DNA of 64,000 bases. Origin: TOLSYN sp963849065 (GTDB taxonomy: Bacteria > Acidobacteriota > Terriglobia > Terriglobales > Acidobacteriaceae). Where the stretch lies: positions 1,550,001-1,614,000 of the forward strand of contig CAWKFM010000005.1 in NCBI GenBank assembly GCA_963849065.1. Reading direction: 5' to 3'. The translations under genes and the position numbers were made by a program. Positions 1 through 10,853 of this stretch are shown one piece after another. The notes beneath the pieces were generated by a model. It ran no database searches and was not told the origin of the DNA. It saw only the letters and a program-made list of their open reading frames with translations. Positions within the stretch are counted from its first letter, which is position 1. The number at the start of each line of letters is the position of its first letter.

Positions 1-75
1 TTAGTCGCGCCGCTTCTGCGCGTCTAAGGTGGGAGAGCAAGAAGCCGCTACCCTGATTAACCCTTGAACTGTCCG

Positions 76-306
76 ATGAAGAAGAAAAAGACCTCGCTCC
101 GCTGCCCCACCTGCCGCAAAATCGTGCTGGCCACCGATCCCGACTTTCCCTTCTGCTCCGACCGCTGCCGCCTCATCGATCTGGGCAAGTGGATCAACGG
201 CAGCTACGTCATCTCCTCGCCGGTGAATGATCCCGAATCCGGCGGCGAAGCCGAGTACAATGAGCCCGGGTACAATGAAAGCCATGGACGCCGCAAGCCG
301 AACTGA
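76..306 (+). CDS. yacG: YacG-type DNA gyrase inhibitor / zinc-binding protein
   Basis: A 76-residue protein with the YacG pattern: CPTC near the N-terminus (about residues 10-13), then FCSDRC followed by LIDLGKW. In this family the four cysteines hold one zinc ion, and the E. coli protein binds GyrB and inhibits gyrase. The acidic, Glu/Pro/Asn-rich C-terminal tail is also typical. I chose the ATG at 76 over an in-frame TTG at 64 because the family starts close to the Lys-rich segment before the first CxxC. The 3' end overlaps the start of pgpA in another frame, so the two are probably co-transcribed. Identification by motif is firm; the effect on gyrase is transferred from E. coli. Confidence 0.85.
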   Translation: MKKKKTSLRCPTCRKIVLATDPDFPFCSDRCRLIDLGKWINGSYVISSPVNDPESGGEAEYNEPGYNESHGRRKPN

Positions 307-841
307 GCCGCCGCTGAACCCGGGCCACTCTGGTTCCCACACAAAGAAAGGTTCCGCCCGTCCCACGCGTCCCTATTGGGCATGGACCGTAGCCACGTTC
401 TTCGGCGCCGGCGCGCTCAAGCCCGGCCCGGGCACCTGGGGATCGGCGGCAGCCGTGCTCACCTGGGCAGTCATTGGCCGCCATCTTCCGCCGCAGCTGC
501 TCATCCCCGGAGCCCTGGCCTACTGCGCCCTGGCCACCGCCGTCGGAATTCCCGCCGCCACTCTCACCGCGCGCGCCTGCCATCGCGACGACCCCTCGCA
601 CGTTGTCATCGACGAGGTTGCCGGGCAGATGCTCACGCTGGTGGCTGCCCCGCTCACCTGGCACGCGCAGCTGGCGGGCTTTCTACTCTTCCGCGCATTT
701 GATATGGTCAAACCACCGCCCATCCGCCGGCTGGAGCGGCTGCGTCCGGAGGGCGTCGGCATTGTGGTGGATGATCTTGGCGCAGGACTCTATGGCTTTC
801 TGGTTCTGCAGCTCTTATTGCACTTTCGCCTAGTAACATAA
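275..841 (+). CDS. pgpA: Phosphatidylglycerophosphatase A
   Basis: About 188 residues. PgpA removes the phosphate from phosphatidylglycerophosphate to give phosphatidylglycerol, at the inner membrane. Visible family features are the FGAGALKPGPGTWGS opening, a VIDEVAGQM segment in the middle (the acidic metal-binding motif), FRAFDMVKPPPI, and a VDDLGAGLYG motif near the C-terminus, with hydrophobic helices between them. The start is uncertain: in-frame ATGs lie at 227, 260, 275 and 284, all overlapping yacG. The conserved part begins well after all of them, so 275 is a compromise. The overlap points to translational coupling with yacG. Confidence 0.85.
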   Translation: MKAMDAASRTEPPLNPGHSGSHTKKGSARPTRPYWAWTVATFFGAGALKPGPGTWGSAAAVLTWAVIGRHLPPQLLIPGALAYCALATAVGIPAATLTARACHRDDPSHVVIDEVAGQMLTLVAAPLTWHAQLAGFLLFRAFDMVKPPPIRRLERLRPEGVGIVVDDLGAGLYGFLVLQLLLHFRLVT

Positions 842-871
842 GGGCATCGTAGAATAGCAAGGCACGTCCCT

Positions 872-1927
872 ATGAACGAGAATCCAGAATCTCCGGTCAT
901 CCTCTCCGTCGAACCATCGCTGGCGCTGCCCGGCGGCGAAATCCGCCTGCACGGACGCGCTCTGCTGGCCAGCCTCACCCCGGACAACCAGACCAAAGCC
1001 ACCGAGGTCAGTGTCGGCGACGCGGTCGCCACGGTCGTCTTCGCCACGCCCACGCAGCTCACCGTCCTGGTGCCGGACGCCGCCTCGGGCGACGCGATCA
1101 CCGTCACCACCCCGCAAGGTTCGGATTCGGTGGATTTCACCATCGCCACCCTACTCTCGGAAAACCTCCATCCGGTCGCTAATCCCGCGGTGGATGACCG
1201 AGGCAACATCTACGTCACCTTCTCCGGCAGCCGCGGCCAGAGCGTGCCCACCTCGCTGTTCCGCATCGACGACGAATCCACCTTGCACGCGCTCGACGCC
1301 GAGGTGATGAATCCCACCGGCCTCGCCCTCGACAACGACCGCAACCTCTACGTCTCCTCGCGTCATGACGGCAACGTATACCGCCTGGACACCGCGGGCG
1401 ATCTCACCACCTATGCCGAAGGCATGGGCGTAGCCACCGGACTGGCCTTCGACCGGCTCGGCAATCTTTACGTGGGCGACCGCAGCGGCACCATCTTCAA
1501 AATCGCGCCCGACCGCCAGATCTTCGTCTTCGCCACCCTTGAGCCCAGCGTCGCCGCCTATCATCTGGCCTTTTCGCCCAACGGAAACCTCTACGTCACC
1601 GGCCCCACCACGTCCTCCAACGACTGCGTCTATGAGATCGACCAGAGCGGCGTGGTTACGCCCTTCTTCGGCCATCTCGGCCGTCCCCAGGGGCTCGCCT
1701 TCGACCGCGAAGGCAACCTCTACGTCGCCGCCTCATGGCGCGGACGCCGCGGCATCCTCCGCATCACGCCAGCTCGCGAAGCCGCGCTCGTCATCGGCGG
1801 AGTCAACCTCGTCGGCCTCGCCTTCGATCCCAACCGCGCGCTGATCGTCACCACCACCTCGGCCGCCTTTTTCCTCCCCTTTGACGTCCCCGGCTTCATC
1901 CTCACCCCGGAACTCCCCGAGTTCTAA
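872..1927 (+). CDS. IPT/TIG plus NHL-type beta-propeller protein
   Basis: A 351-residue protein. Residues about 8-90 look like an IPT/TIG immunoglobulin-like domain (SVEPSLALPGGEIRLHG, then TPTQLTVLVPDAASGDAITV). The rest consists of NHL/SMP-30-like blades with the recurring pattern GLAFD..GNLYV (for example GLALDNDRNLYVSS, GLAFDRLGNLYVGD, GLAFDREGNLYVAA). No signal peptide or lipobox is visible, so the protein is either cytoplasmic or exported by an unrecognised route. Such propellers bind ligands or act as lactonase-like scaffolds; no catalytic residues can be assigned. It follows pgpA by 30 bp on the same strand and may be the last gene of that operon. Confidence 0.75.
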   Translation: MNENPESPVILSVEPSLALPGGEIRLHGRALLASLTPDNQTKATEVSVGDAVATVVFATPTQLTVLVPDAASGDAITVTTPQGSDSVDFTIATLLSENLHPVANPAVDDRGNIYVTFSGSRGQSVPTSLFRIDDESTLHALDAEVMNPTGLALDNDRNLYVSSRHDGNVYRLDTAGDLTTYAEGMGVATGLAFDRLGNLYVGDRSGTIFKIAPDRQIFVFATLEPSVAAYHLAFSPNGNLYVTGPTTSSNDCVYEIDQSGVVTPFFGHLGRPQGLAFDREGNLYVAASWRGRRGILRITPAREAALVIGGVNLVGLAFDPNRALIVTTTSAAFFLPFDVPGFILTPELPEF

Positions 1928-2121
1928 GATGGTTTGGATTTGAATGGAGGCTTCATTCTGAACGATGGGAAGCTGGATCTTTGAGGTGTCATTCTGAACG
2001 GAGTGAAGAACCCCAGCGCCGCCCGAGAGGCTTTTCAGCCCGCGAGCCGCACTGCTTTTTTTTTAGCGCAAAACAAAAGGCGCACCCATGATCCAGGTGC
2101 GCCTTTTCAACTCTCACGCAT
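1928..2121. other. Convergent intergenic region with a tandem sequence repeat
   Basis: This 194-bp non-coding stretch separates the propeller gene from the convergent FKBP gene. It holds two related segments, CTTCATTCTGAACGATGGGA (from 1952) and GTGTCATTCTGAACGGAGTG (from 1987). These look like copies of a TCATTCTGAACG-type intergenic repeat. The strong terminator hairpin at 2075-2107 follows. Confidence 0.5.
2075..2107 (-). terminator. Intrinsic terminator of the car-fkpA operon
   Basis: A perfect 12-bp stem (2075-2086 with 2096-2107) and a 9-nt loop. Read on the minus strand the stem ends in TTTTGTTTT, followed by a second T tract at 2056-2064. It lies 14 bp past the FKBP stop codon. The A run on the other side means it could also stop plus-strand transcription. 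Confidence 0.85.
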
Positions 2122-2559
2122 TTACTTCACGGACAGCAGCTCCACATCAAAAATCAAATACGCGTTGCTCGGGATCACCGGGGGATATCCCCTGTAGCCA
2201 TAGCCAAGCTCCGGCGGAATCCTGAGCTGGCGCTTGCCGCCCACCTTCATGCCGGCCACGCCCTCGTCCCAGCCTTTGATTACCTGCCCTGCGCCAATCG
2301 TGAACTCGAAGGGCTGGCCGCGGTCCAGCGAGCTGTCAAACTTCGTTCCCTCTTCCAGCAGCCAGCCGGTGTAGTGCACCTTCACCTTGCTGCCCCGCTC
2401 TGCTTCTTTCCCTTTGCCAACCTTCAAATCCCAGTATTTCAGCCCGTCGGGCAGTGTCACTCCGGGGCCTTCCACCGCAGCAGGATGCGCCGGCGCCTGC
2501 GCGCTGGCCCAAATCGCCGTGCTCAACAGCAGTGTCAAGATGATGATGATCTTCCGCAT
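2122..2559 (-). CDS. Secreted FKBP-type peptidyl-prolyl cis-trans isomerase
   Basis: A 145-residue protein with an N-terminal signal peptide (RKIIIILTLLLSTAIWASAQA), so it is probably periplasmic. The rest is one FKBP domain: GSKVKVHYTGWLLEEGTKFDSSLDRGQPFEFTIG, then VIKGWDEGVAGMKVGGKRQLRIPPELGYG and a C-terminal NAYLIFDVELL. It isomerises Xaa-Pro bonds in folding exported proteins. It starts 9 bp after the carB stop, so it is the last gene of the car operon; its link to arginine/pyrimidine synthesis is probably only positional. A strong hairpin follows. Confidence 0.9.
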   Translation of the reverse strand: MRKIIIILTLLLSTAIWASAQAPAHPAAVEGPGVTLPDGLKYWDLKVGKGKEAERGSKVKVHYTGWLLEEGTKFDSSLDRGQPFEFTIGAGQVIKGWDEGVAGMKVGGKRQLRIPPELGYGYRGYPPVIPSNAYLIFDVELLSVK

Positions 2560-2568
2560 CGTTTTCTC

Positions 2569-5865
<3,297 letters not shown>

Positions 5866-5933
5866 TTAAATATGCTTTCTCATCTGCAAGGATGTCCTGA
5901 CAATTGCAAATTAATCTCTATCCAACCAACTCT

Positions 5934-6536
5934 TTACTTCAGCAGCGAGTAGAACGGCAGCTGATCGACTTTGCGGTACTCCCAAACGTCGGGAAATCCC
6001 TTCGCCACATCCGGCATGTCCATCGGCTGGTTCGTCAATACATTCACGAATGTCTGCTCCCGCTTGGTCACCTTACCGTCGACGGCAAAGGCCAGCGAGG
6101 TAAAACGCAGGCAGCGGCATTGAGCCATCTCCATATAGCGGTCGATCATCAGCGTAATCCGCCCCTGCCCGTCAAAGCACATCTGGCCGGTGTGTATCAT
6201 CGGACTCTGCGCTCCGGGAGCGTCGTGCAGGTCCACCATCCAGTGACCCTGGTGCCAAACCCGCGCCGCCATGTCATCTCCGGAGCCCGGACGCTTCGCC
6301 GCACTCACGGCCACCCACTTGCCGCCCGCCGAACGCACAAACTGCAGCGACTTCTGTGGCGCGGTGTCGCGAATCCCGCACTCGCCGCCAAACGTAAACC
6401 GGTCGGAGGGCACCACTCCGTGCGAACCTTCCGCTCCGCCTGCCTGCGGCGCCGCCTGGCCTACACAAATAGCCGGCACGCACATTGCCGCGCACATCGC
6501 GATCCCCATCACCACGCTCAACCCTGCTCGCTTCAC
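5934..6536 (-). CDS. Secreted protein of unknown function, paralogue 1 (between carA and carB)
   Basis: A 200-residue protein with a signal peptide (residues about 1-27). It is clearly homologous to its upstream neighbour at 6559-7164. The two share a CG(I/V).D segment, ARVWH..(H/N)WMVD.H.A, GQ.CFD.QGRIT, DRYM..AQC.C.R.TSL.FA.DG, and a C-terminal GFPDVW..RK..QLPF..LLK. Four cysteines are conserved, which would suit two disulfides in the periplasm. I do not recognise the family. A good ribosome-binding site (AGGAG, 7 bp) precedes the ATG. It lies in the carA-carB operon, 68 bp before carB. Confidence 0.8.
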   Translation of the reverse strand: MKRAGLSVVMGIAMCAAMCVPAICVGQAAPQAGGAEGSHGVVPSDRFTFGGECGIRDTAPQKSLQFVRSAGGKWVAVSAAKRPGSGDDMAARVWHQGHWMVDLHDAPGAQSPMIHTGQMCFDGQGRITLMIDRYMEMAQCRCLRFTSLAFAVDGKVTKREQTFVNVLTNQPMDMPDVAKGFPDVWEYRKVDQLPFYSLLK

Positions 6537-6558
6537 TCACTCGCTCCTGAGCTATTCG

Positions 6559-7164
6559 CTATCTCTTCAACAGTGGAGAAAACGGCAACTGCTCCAGCTT
6601 GCGCATGTCCCACACATCAGGAAATCCACTGGCCGCCTCCGGCGCCGCAATTACCTCGCCGGTAGACATACTGACAAATCGATTGTCGCGCCGCGTCACC
6701 CGGCCATCGGGGGCAAAGGTCAGCGACGTAACGCGCGCGCAGCCGCATTGCGCCGTCCTCATGTAGCGGTCAACCATAAACGTGATGCGTCCCTGCGGAT
6801 CGAAGCACAGCTGTCCCGAGTGCATCCCCGCCATGCCCGGCTCCAGCGCAGCATGCATATCCACCATCCAGTTGGTCTCGTGCCACACTCTCGCCGTGGC
6901 CTGATCGATTCCGCTCGGACTGCCGCCCGCCGGAAGCGCCGACCACTCTCCATCGCCCGACATTACAAAGCCTGCGGCACTCTCATCCGAGGTGTCCTGG
7001 ACACCGCAAATCGCCCCAAATTCCGCCCGGTTCGAGCGGATGTCCGCCGATGGGCTCTGCGTCTCCTCGTGCGGATCGCCACCCGTCTGCCACGCCAACA
7101 TCGTCGGCGCCGCACCAATCACCGCCATCAACACCACGGCCCAAACCAAAACTGTCCGCTTCAT
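6559..7164 (-). CDS. Secreted protein of unknown function, paralogue 2 (between carA and carB)
   Basis: A 201-residue paralogue of the protein at 5934-6536, with its own signal peptide (VLVWAVVLMAVIGAAPTMLA). The conserved cysteines and the WMVD, CFDPQGRIT, DRYM and PDVWDMRK blocks are kept, while the N-terminal third diverges. I chose the ATG at 7164, two bases after the carA stop codon, over a GTG 15 bp upstream: the spacing implies translational coupling, with GGAG as ribosome-binding site inside the carA end. The pair looks like a tandem duplication within an otherwise normal carAB operon. Function unknown. Confidence 0.8.
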   Translation of the reverse strand: MKRTVLVWAVVLMAVIGAAPTMLAWQTGGDPHEETQSPSADIRSNRAEFGAICGVQDTSDESAAGFVMSGDGEWSALPAGGSPSGIDQATARVWHETNWMVDMHAALEPGMAGMHSGQLCFDPQGRITFMVDRYMRTAQCGCARVTSLTFAPDGRVTRRDNRFVSMSTGEVIAAPEAASGFPDVWDMRKLEQLPFSPLLKR

Positions 7165-7166
7165 TA

Positions 7167-8339
7167 CTACCGTCTCCACTCGTTCATCATCTGCACGAAA
7201 TCCGCAAACAGATAATGCGAGTCATGCGGCCCCGGCGAAGCCTCGGGATGATACTGCACGCTGAACAGCGGGTATTTGCGGTGCCGCAATCCCTCCAGCG
7301 TGTTGTCATTCAGGTCCACGTGCGTCAGCTCCACCTCGCTCTGCTTCAGCGAATCCGGATCGACCGCGTAGTTGTGGTTGTGCGCCGTAATCTCCACCTT
7401 GCCGGTCTGCAGATGCTTCACCGGATGGTTGCCGCCGTGGTGCCCGAACTTCAGCTTGTAGGTCTTGCCGTCCAGCGCCAGCCCAATCAGCTGATGCCCC
7501 AGGCAGATGCCGAACACAGGAACTCGTCCCATCAATGTGCGGATCGTCTTCCGCGCATACACCACCGCATCCGGATCGCCCGGCCCGTTCGACAGGAACA
7601 CGCCATTCGGCTTCAGCGCCAGCACTTCCTCTGCCGAAGTCTGCGCCGGAACCACCGTCACGTCGCAGCCCGAGTTCACCAGCCGCCGCAGGATGTTGGT
7701 CTTAATCCCGTAATCGTAGGCGATCACCTGCTTGCGCTCCGGCCCTTCGCACTCCACCGCCGACTCCGTGGTGAGCGTCGCCAGTTTTGCCGCCCCGTGA
7801 GGCACGGCAATAATCCGCTCCTCCACGTCGCCCTTGCTCCAGCTGTAGCTCTCCTTGGTGGAAACTTCTTTGGCTAGATCGAGCCCGTCGATGGTAGGAG
7901 TCGCCTTGGCCATCGCCACCAGCTTGTCCACATCCATCTCGCGGGTAGAAACCACCCCGCGCATCACTCCTTTATCGCGCAGGTGACGCACCAGCGCCCG
8001 CGTGTCGATCTCCGACAGCACCGGGACACGGTGCCGCTCCAGGTATTCGTCCGTTACCTGGTGCGAGCGGTAGTTGGAGGCGTAGGGCGAAAACTCGCGC
8101 ACAATCAGCCCCTCGATGTAAGGCTTGCCGCTCTCCTCATCGTCGGGATTGGTGCCGTAGTTGCCAATTTCCGGATTGGTGAGAACCACAATCTGCCCGG
8201 CATAGGAGGGATCGGTGAAGATCTCCTGGTAGCCGGTAATGGATGTATTAAAAACTACTTCGCCGGTGCGTTCCAGCCGTGCTCCGTAGCCTTTGCCGCG
8301 GAAGACTCTACCGTCTTCCAGCGTCAGGATCGCTTCCAT
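7167..8339 (-). CDS. carA: Carbamoyl-phosphate synthase small subunit
   Basis: A 390-residue glutaminase subunit. It hydrolyses glutamine and passes ammonia to CarB. The N-terminal CPSase small-subunit domain begins AILTLEDGRVFRGKGYGA. The class I glutamine amidotransferase domain begins near residue 195 (QVIAYDYGIKTNILRRL) and carries the nucleophile motif FGICLGHQLIGLALDGKTYKLKFGHHGGNHPV, with the catalytic His/Glu at VQYHPEASPGPHDS. The start is preceded by GAGG at a good distance. It is the first gene of the operon carA, two secreted proteins, carB, fkpA. Confidence 0.98.
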   Translation of the reverse strand: MEAILTLEDGRVFRGKGYGARLERTGEVVFNTSITGYQEIFTDPSYAGQIVVLTNPEIGNYGTNPDDEESGKPYIEGLIVREFSPYASNYRSHQVTDEYLERHRVPVLSEIDTRALVRHLRDKGVMRGVVSTREMDVDKLVAMAKATPTIDGLDLAKEVSTKESYSWSKGDVEERIIAVPHGAAKLATLTTESAVECEGPERKQVIAYDYGIKTNILRRLVNSGCDVTVVPAQTSAEEVLALKPNGVFLSNGPGDPDAVVYARKTIRTLMGRVPVFGICLGHQLIGLALDGKTYKLKFGHHGGNHPVKHLQTGKVEITAHNHNYAVDPDSLKQSEVELTHVDLNDNTLEGLRHRKYPLFSVQYHPEASPGPHDSHYLFADFVQMMNEWRR

Positions 8340-8641
8340 CGCATCCTCAGGGGAGTGAATTTTCTAGATGATAACAGCTATTTCAGCCCCGGCGGGGCGC
8401 TCCCCAAGGAAATCCACCACAGCAATGCATAGTAATGCACGGGATCGCATAATATGCACTTTTCCGCGCAGTTGGCCAACCGTGATTCAGAAAAATTTAT
8501 GGTACATGTGTACCGCTGAAACAGTTGGCCTAACATAGCATCCGGCTTGGCAGCCTGACGGCAATCTCCAACTTCCTCTCAGCAGAAGGCATTTGGTTGT
8601 GATTGCCGGTTTCGGCATCGAACTCTGCAAAGGAAGAATGG
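8340..8641. promoter_or_regulatory. Divergent carA / kaiC regulatory region with palindromes
   Basis: A 302-bp non-coding region between the divergent carA and kaiC genes. Palindromic elements are GTTGGCCAAC at 8471-8480, a related GTTGGCCTAAC at 8523-8533, and GGTACA-TG-TGTACC at 8501-8514 between them. Three ATGCA motifs lie at about 8425-8458. The GTTGGCC pair, 52 bp apart and closest to kaiC, looks like a regulator binding region for the kai operon. No convincing sigma-70 hexamer pair could be fixed. Confidence 0.45.
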
Positions 8642-10156
8642 ATGGATCCCAACCCGAACTCTCTGCGAAAAACTCCCACTGGCATAGAAGGTCTCGACGA
8701 GGTGACTCTGGGTGGCCTGCCCACGGGACGCACCACCCTGATATGCGGCAGCGCCGGATCCGGTAAGACGGTGTTCGGGCTGGAATTTCTCGTCCACGGC
8801 ATCCTCGATTACGGCGAACCCGGCGTATTTCTGGCCTTTGAGGAGACCGCAAAAGACCTGGCGCAGAACGTGGCCTCGTTTGGGTACGATCTCGATCAGT
8901 TGCAGAAATACGGAAAACTTGCCATCGATCACGTCTTTATCGAGCGCAGCGAGATTGAGGAGACCGGCGAGTACGACCTGGAAGGACTCTTCATCCGGCT
9001 CGGAAACGCCGTCGATACCGTCAAGGCCAAGCGCGTGGTACTGGATACCATCGAGGTTCTCTTCGCCGGGCTGCAAAATCAATCGATCATCCGCTCGGAG
9101 CTGCGCCGTCTGTTCCGCTGGCTGAAGGACCGGGGCCTGACTGCAATTGTGACCGGCGAGCGTGGCGAAGGAGCTCTCAGCCGCTATGGACTGGAAGAGT
9201 ATGTCGCTGACTGCGTGATCCTTCTCGACCACCGTGTCACCGACCAGATCTCGACCCGCCGCCTTCGCGTGGTGAAGTATCGCGGCAGTCTGCACGGCAC
9301 CGACGAGTATCCCTTCCTGATGGGTGAAAGCGGAATTTCGGTGCTGCCGATTACCTCGGTCGGGCTTACGCACACGACCTCGACCGAACGCATTTCTTCG
9401 GGTGTCCCCGACCTGGACAAGATGTTAACCGGCAAAGGATTTTTCCGCGGCAGCAGCATTCTGGTCTCGGGCACGGCCGGAACCGGCAAGTCCAGCATGG
9501 CTGTGACCTTTTTGAAGGCCGCCTGCGAGCGTGGCGAACGGGCGCTGTATTTCGGTTTTGAAGAATCCATGGACCAGATCATCCGGAATAATGCTTCGAT
9601 CGGACTTGACCTGCGGCCCTGGGTCGACAAGGGACTGTTGCACTTCCACAATGTTCGGCCTAGCAGCCTGGGCCTGGAAGCTCACCTTGCGTCCATGCAT
9701 CAGAGTATCAAGCAGGTTGACCCAAAGGTGGTGGTTATGGACCCGATCACCAACTTCATCTCGGGGAGCGACGTCGGCGGGGTCAAGTCGATGCTGACGC
9801 GATTGGTGGATTTCCTGAAGATGAGGGGGATCACCGCCATGTTCACCCATCTGTCCACCTTGGGCGGACGGCTGGAGAGCACGGACGAAAACGTATCGTC
9901 GATTATGGATACCTGGCTGTTGCTGCGCGATATTGAGCATGATGGGCGCAGGAGCTACGCGCTCTACGTGCTGAAATCCCGCGGCATGGCCCACTCGCAT
10001 GAGATGAGGGCGTTCATGCTGACCGACCATGGAATTCGCCTGGGAGCAATCTTCACCAAGGGACTCGACTCTCCCGACAAAAAGCCGGCAATAAAGCGCG
10101 CAGCCGTCCAGCGCGCCACTTCCATCAAGGGAGGCAGCGGTGGCCGAAAACGTTGA
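8642..10156 (+). CDS. kaiC: KaiC-family double-RecA ATPase/kinase
   Basis: A 504-residue KaiC homologue (cyanobacterial KaiC is about 519). It has two RecA-like domains: Walker A GSAGSGKT at residues 36-43 with catalytic Glu pair E67-E68 (FEET), and a second Walker A starting GTAGTGKS at 277-284 with E307-E308 (FEES). The phosphorylation loop of cyanobacterial KaiC (T426, S431, T432) corresponds to T414, S419 and S420, so the second site is Ser instead of Thr. It can therefore be expected to autophosphorylate, but rhythmicity is not implied because no KaiA is present. I chose the ATG at 8642, which has GGAAG 5 bp upstream. It overlaps the following kaiB by 17 bp. Confidence 0.93.
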   Translation: MDPNPNSLRKTPTGIEGLDEVTLGGLPTGRTTLICGSAGSGKTVFGLEFLVHGILDYGEPGVFLAFEETAKDLAQNVASFGYDLDQLQKYGKLAIDHVFIERSEIEETGEYDLEGLFIRLGNAVDTVKAKRVVLDTIEVLFAGLQNQSIIRSELRRLFRWLKDRGLTAIVTGERGEGALSRYGLEEYVADCVILLDHRVTDQISTRRLRVVKYRGSLHGTDEYPFLMGESGISVLPITSVGLTHTTSTERISSGVPDLDKMLTGKGFFRGSSILVSGTAGTGKSSMAVTFLKAACERGERALYFGFEESMDQIIRNNASIGLDLRPWVDKGLLHFHNVRPSSLGLEAHLASMHQSIKQVDPKVVVMDPITNFISGSDVGGVKSMLTRLVDFLKMRGITAMFTHLSTLGGRLESTDENVSSIMDTWLLLRDIEHDGRRSYALYVLKSRGMAHSHEMRAFMLTDHGIRLGAIFTKGLDSPDKKPAIKRAAVQRATSIKGGSGGRKR

Positions 10157-10469
10157 TCCAAAGCAAAAGAACTCTGCCGAATGGTTGCTCAGGCTGTATG
10201 TCGCGGGCCAGACCCCAAAATCGGTCGCCGCATTTGCCAATCTCAAGCGTATCTGCGAAACGCATCTAAAGGGGAAGTACGAGATCGAGGTAGTTGACCT
10301 GCTCGTGAACCCGACGCTGGCCAAAGGCGCTCAGATCGTTGCCGTGCCCAGTCTGGTAAGGCAGTTGCCTCCGCCGGTGAAGAAGATCATCGGCGATTTA
10401 GCCAACGAAGAACGGGTATTGGTAGGGCTCGACCTGCGCTCGGCACAGCCTGCTCAAACAGGAGAATAG
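10140..10469 (+). CDS. kaiB: KaiB-family protein 1
   Basis: A 109-residue KaiB homologue with a thioredoxin-like fold. It has the family signature LRLYVAGQTPKS near the N-terminus, YEIEVVDLLVNP in the middle, and VPSLVRQLPPPVKKIIGDL..ERVLVGLDLR at the end, very close to cyanobacterial KaiB. KaiB binds the KaiC ring and in clocks changes fold to do so. The GTG start lies inside the 3' end of kaiC, so translation is coupled. It ends directly before a second kaiB-like gene. Confidence 0.93.
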   Translation: MAENVDPKQKNSAEWLLRLYVAGQTPKSVAAFANLKRICETHLKGKYEIEVVDLLVNPTLAKGAQIVAVPSLVRQLPPPVKKIIGDLANEERVLVGLDLRSAQPAQTGE

Positions 10470-10853
10470 ATGAGCACCAATCCAAAGAACGACATTCCGC
10501 CCGATGGCAATGAGCCGGAACTGGATAGCGGTGTAGGTCAGACCCTCCAGGAATTCGAGAAGCTCGTCTCCGAGTTAGCCAAGCCAATCTACCTCTTCCG
10601 TCTCTATGTCTCCGGAACCAGTCCACGCTCGGCTGTCGCAATTACCAATGTGCGGCGCATCTGCGACCAGTACCTGCCGGGGCGCTACGATTTGGAAGTG
10701 ATCGACGTCTACCAGCAACCTTCTGCGACTAAAACTGCGCAGATTATCGCGGTCCCGACCTTGATCAAAGAGCTGCCGTTTCCGCCCCAGCGGTTTGTGG
10801 GCGATATGTCCAACACCGAGCGGATCGTAGTCGGACTTCGCTTGAAGCGGTGA
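10470..10853 (+). CDS. KaiB-family protein 2
   Basis: A 127-residue second KaiB-like protein, starting on the base after the stop codon of the first. An N-terminal extension of about 35 acidic/polar residues precedes the KaiB core (YLFRLYVSGTSPRS, YDLEVIDVYQQP, VPTLIKELPFPPQRFVGDMSNTERIVVGL). It diverges from copy 1 in the PPPV motif (here PFPP). Two KaiB forms beside one KaiC suggest different partners or modes, for example one binding KaiC and one binding the kinase. That is inference; the family assignment is firm. Confidence 0.9.
   Translation: MSTNPKNDIPPDGNEPELDSGVGQTLQEFEKLVSELAKPIYLFRLYVSGTSPRSAVAITNVRRICDQYLPGRYDLEVIDVYQQPSATKTAQIIAVPTLIKELPFPPQRFVGDMSNTERIVVGLRLKR

Noticed and set aside
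1..75. End of an upstream gene at the left edge
   Set aside because: The first 75 bases show no coding frame with recognisable content; a minus-strand frame starting at 366 is a shadow of yacG and pgpA.
8547..8563. Possible sigma-54 promoter before kaiC (TTGGCA...GGCA)
   Set aside because: The -24 half fits, but the -12 half has CGGCA instead of TTGCA, and no enhancer-binding regulator is nearby.
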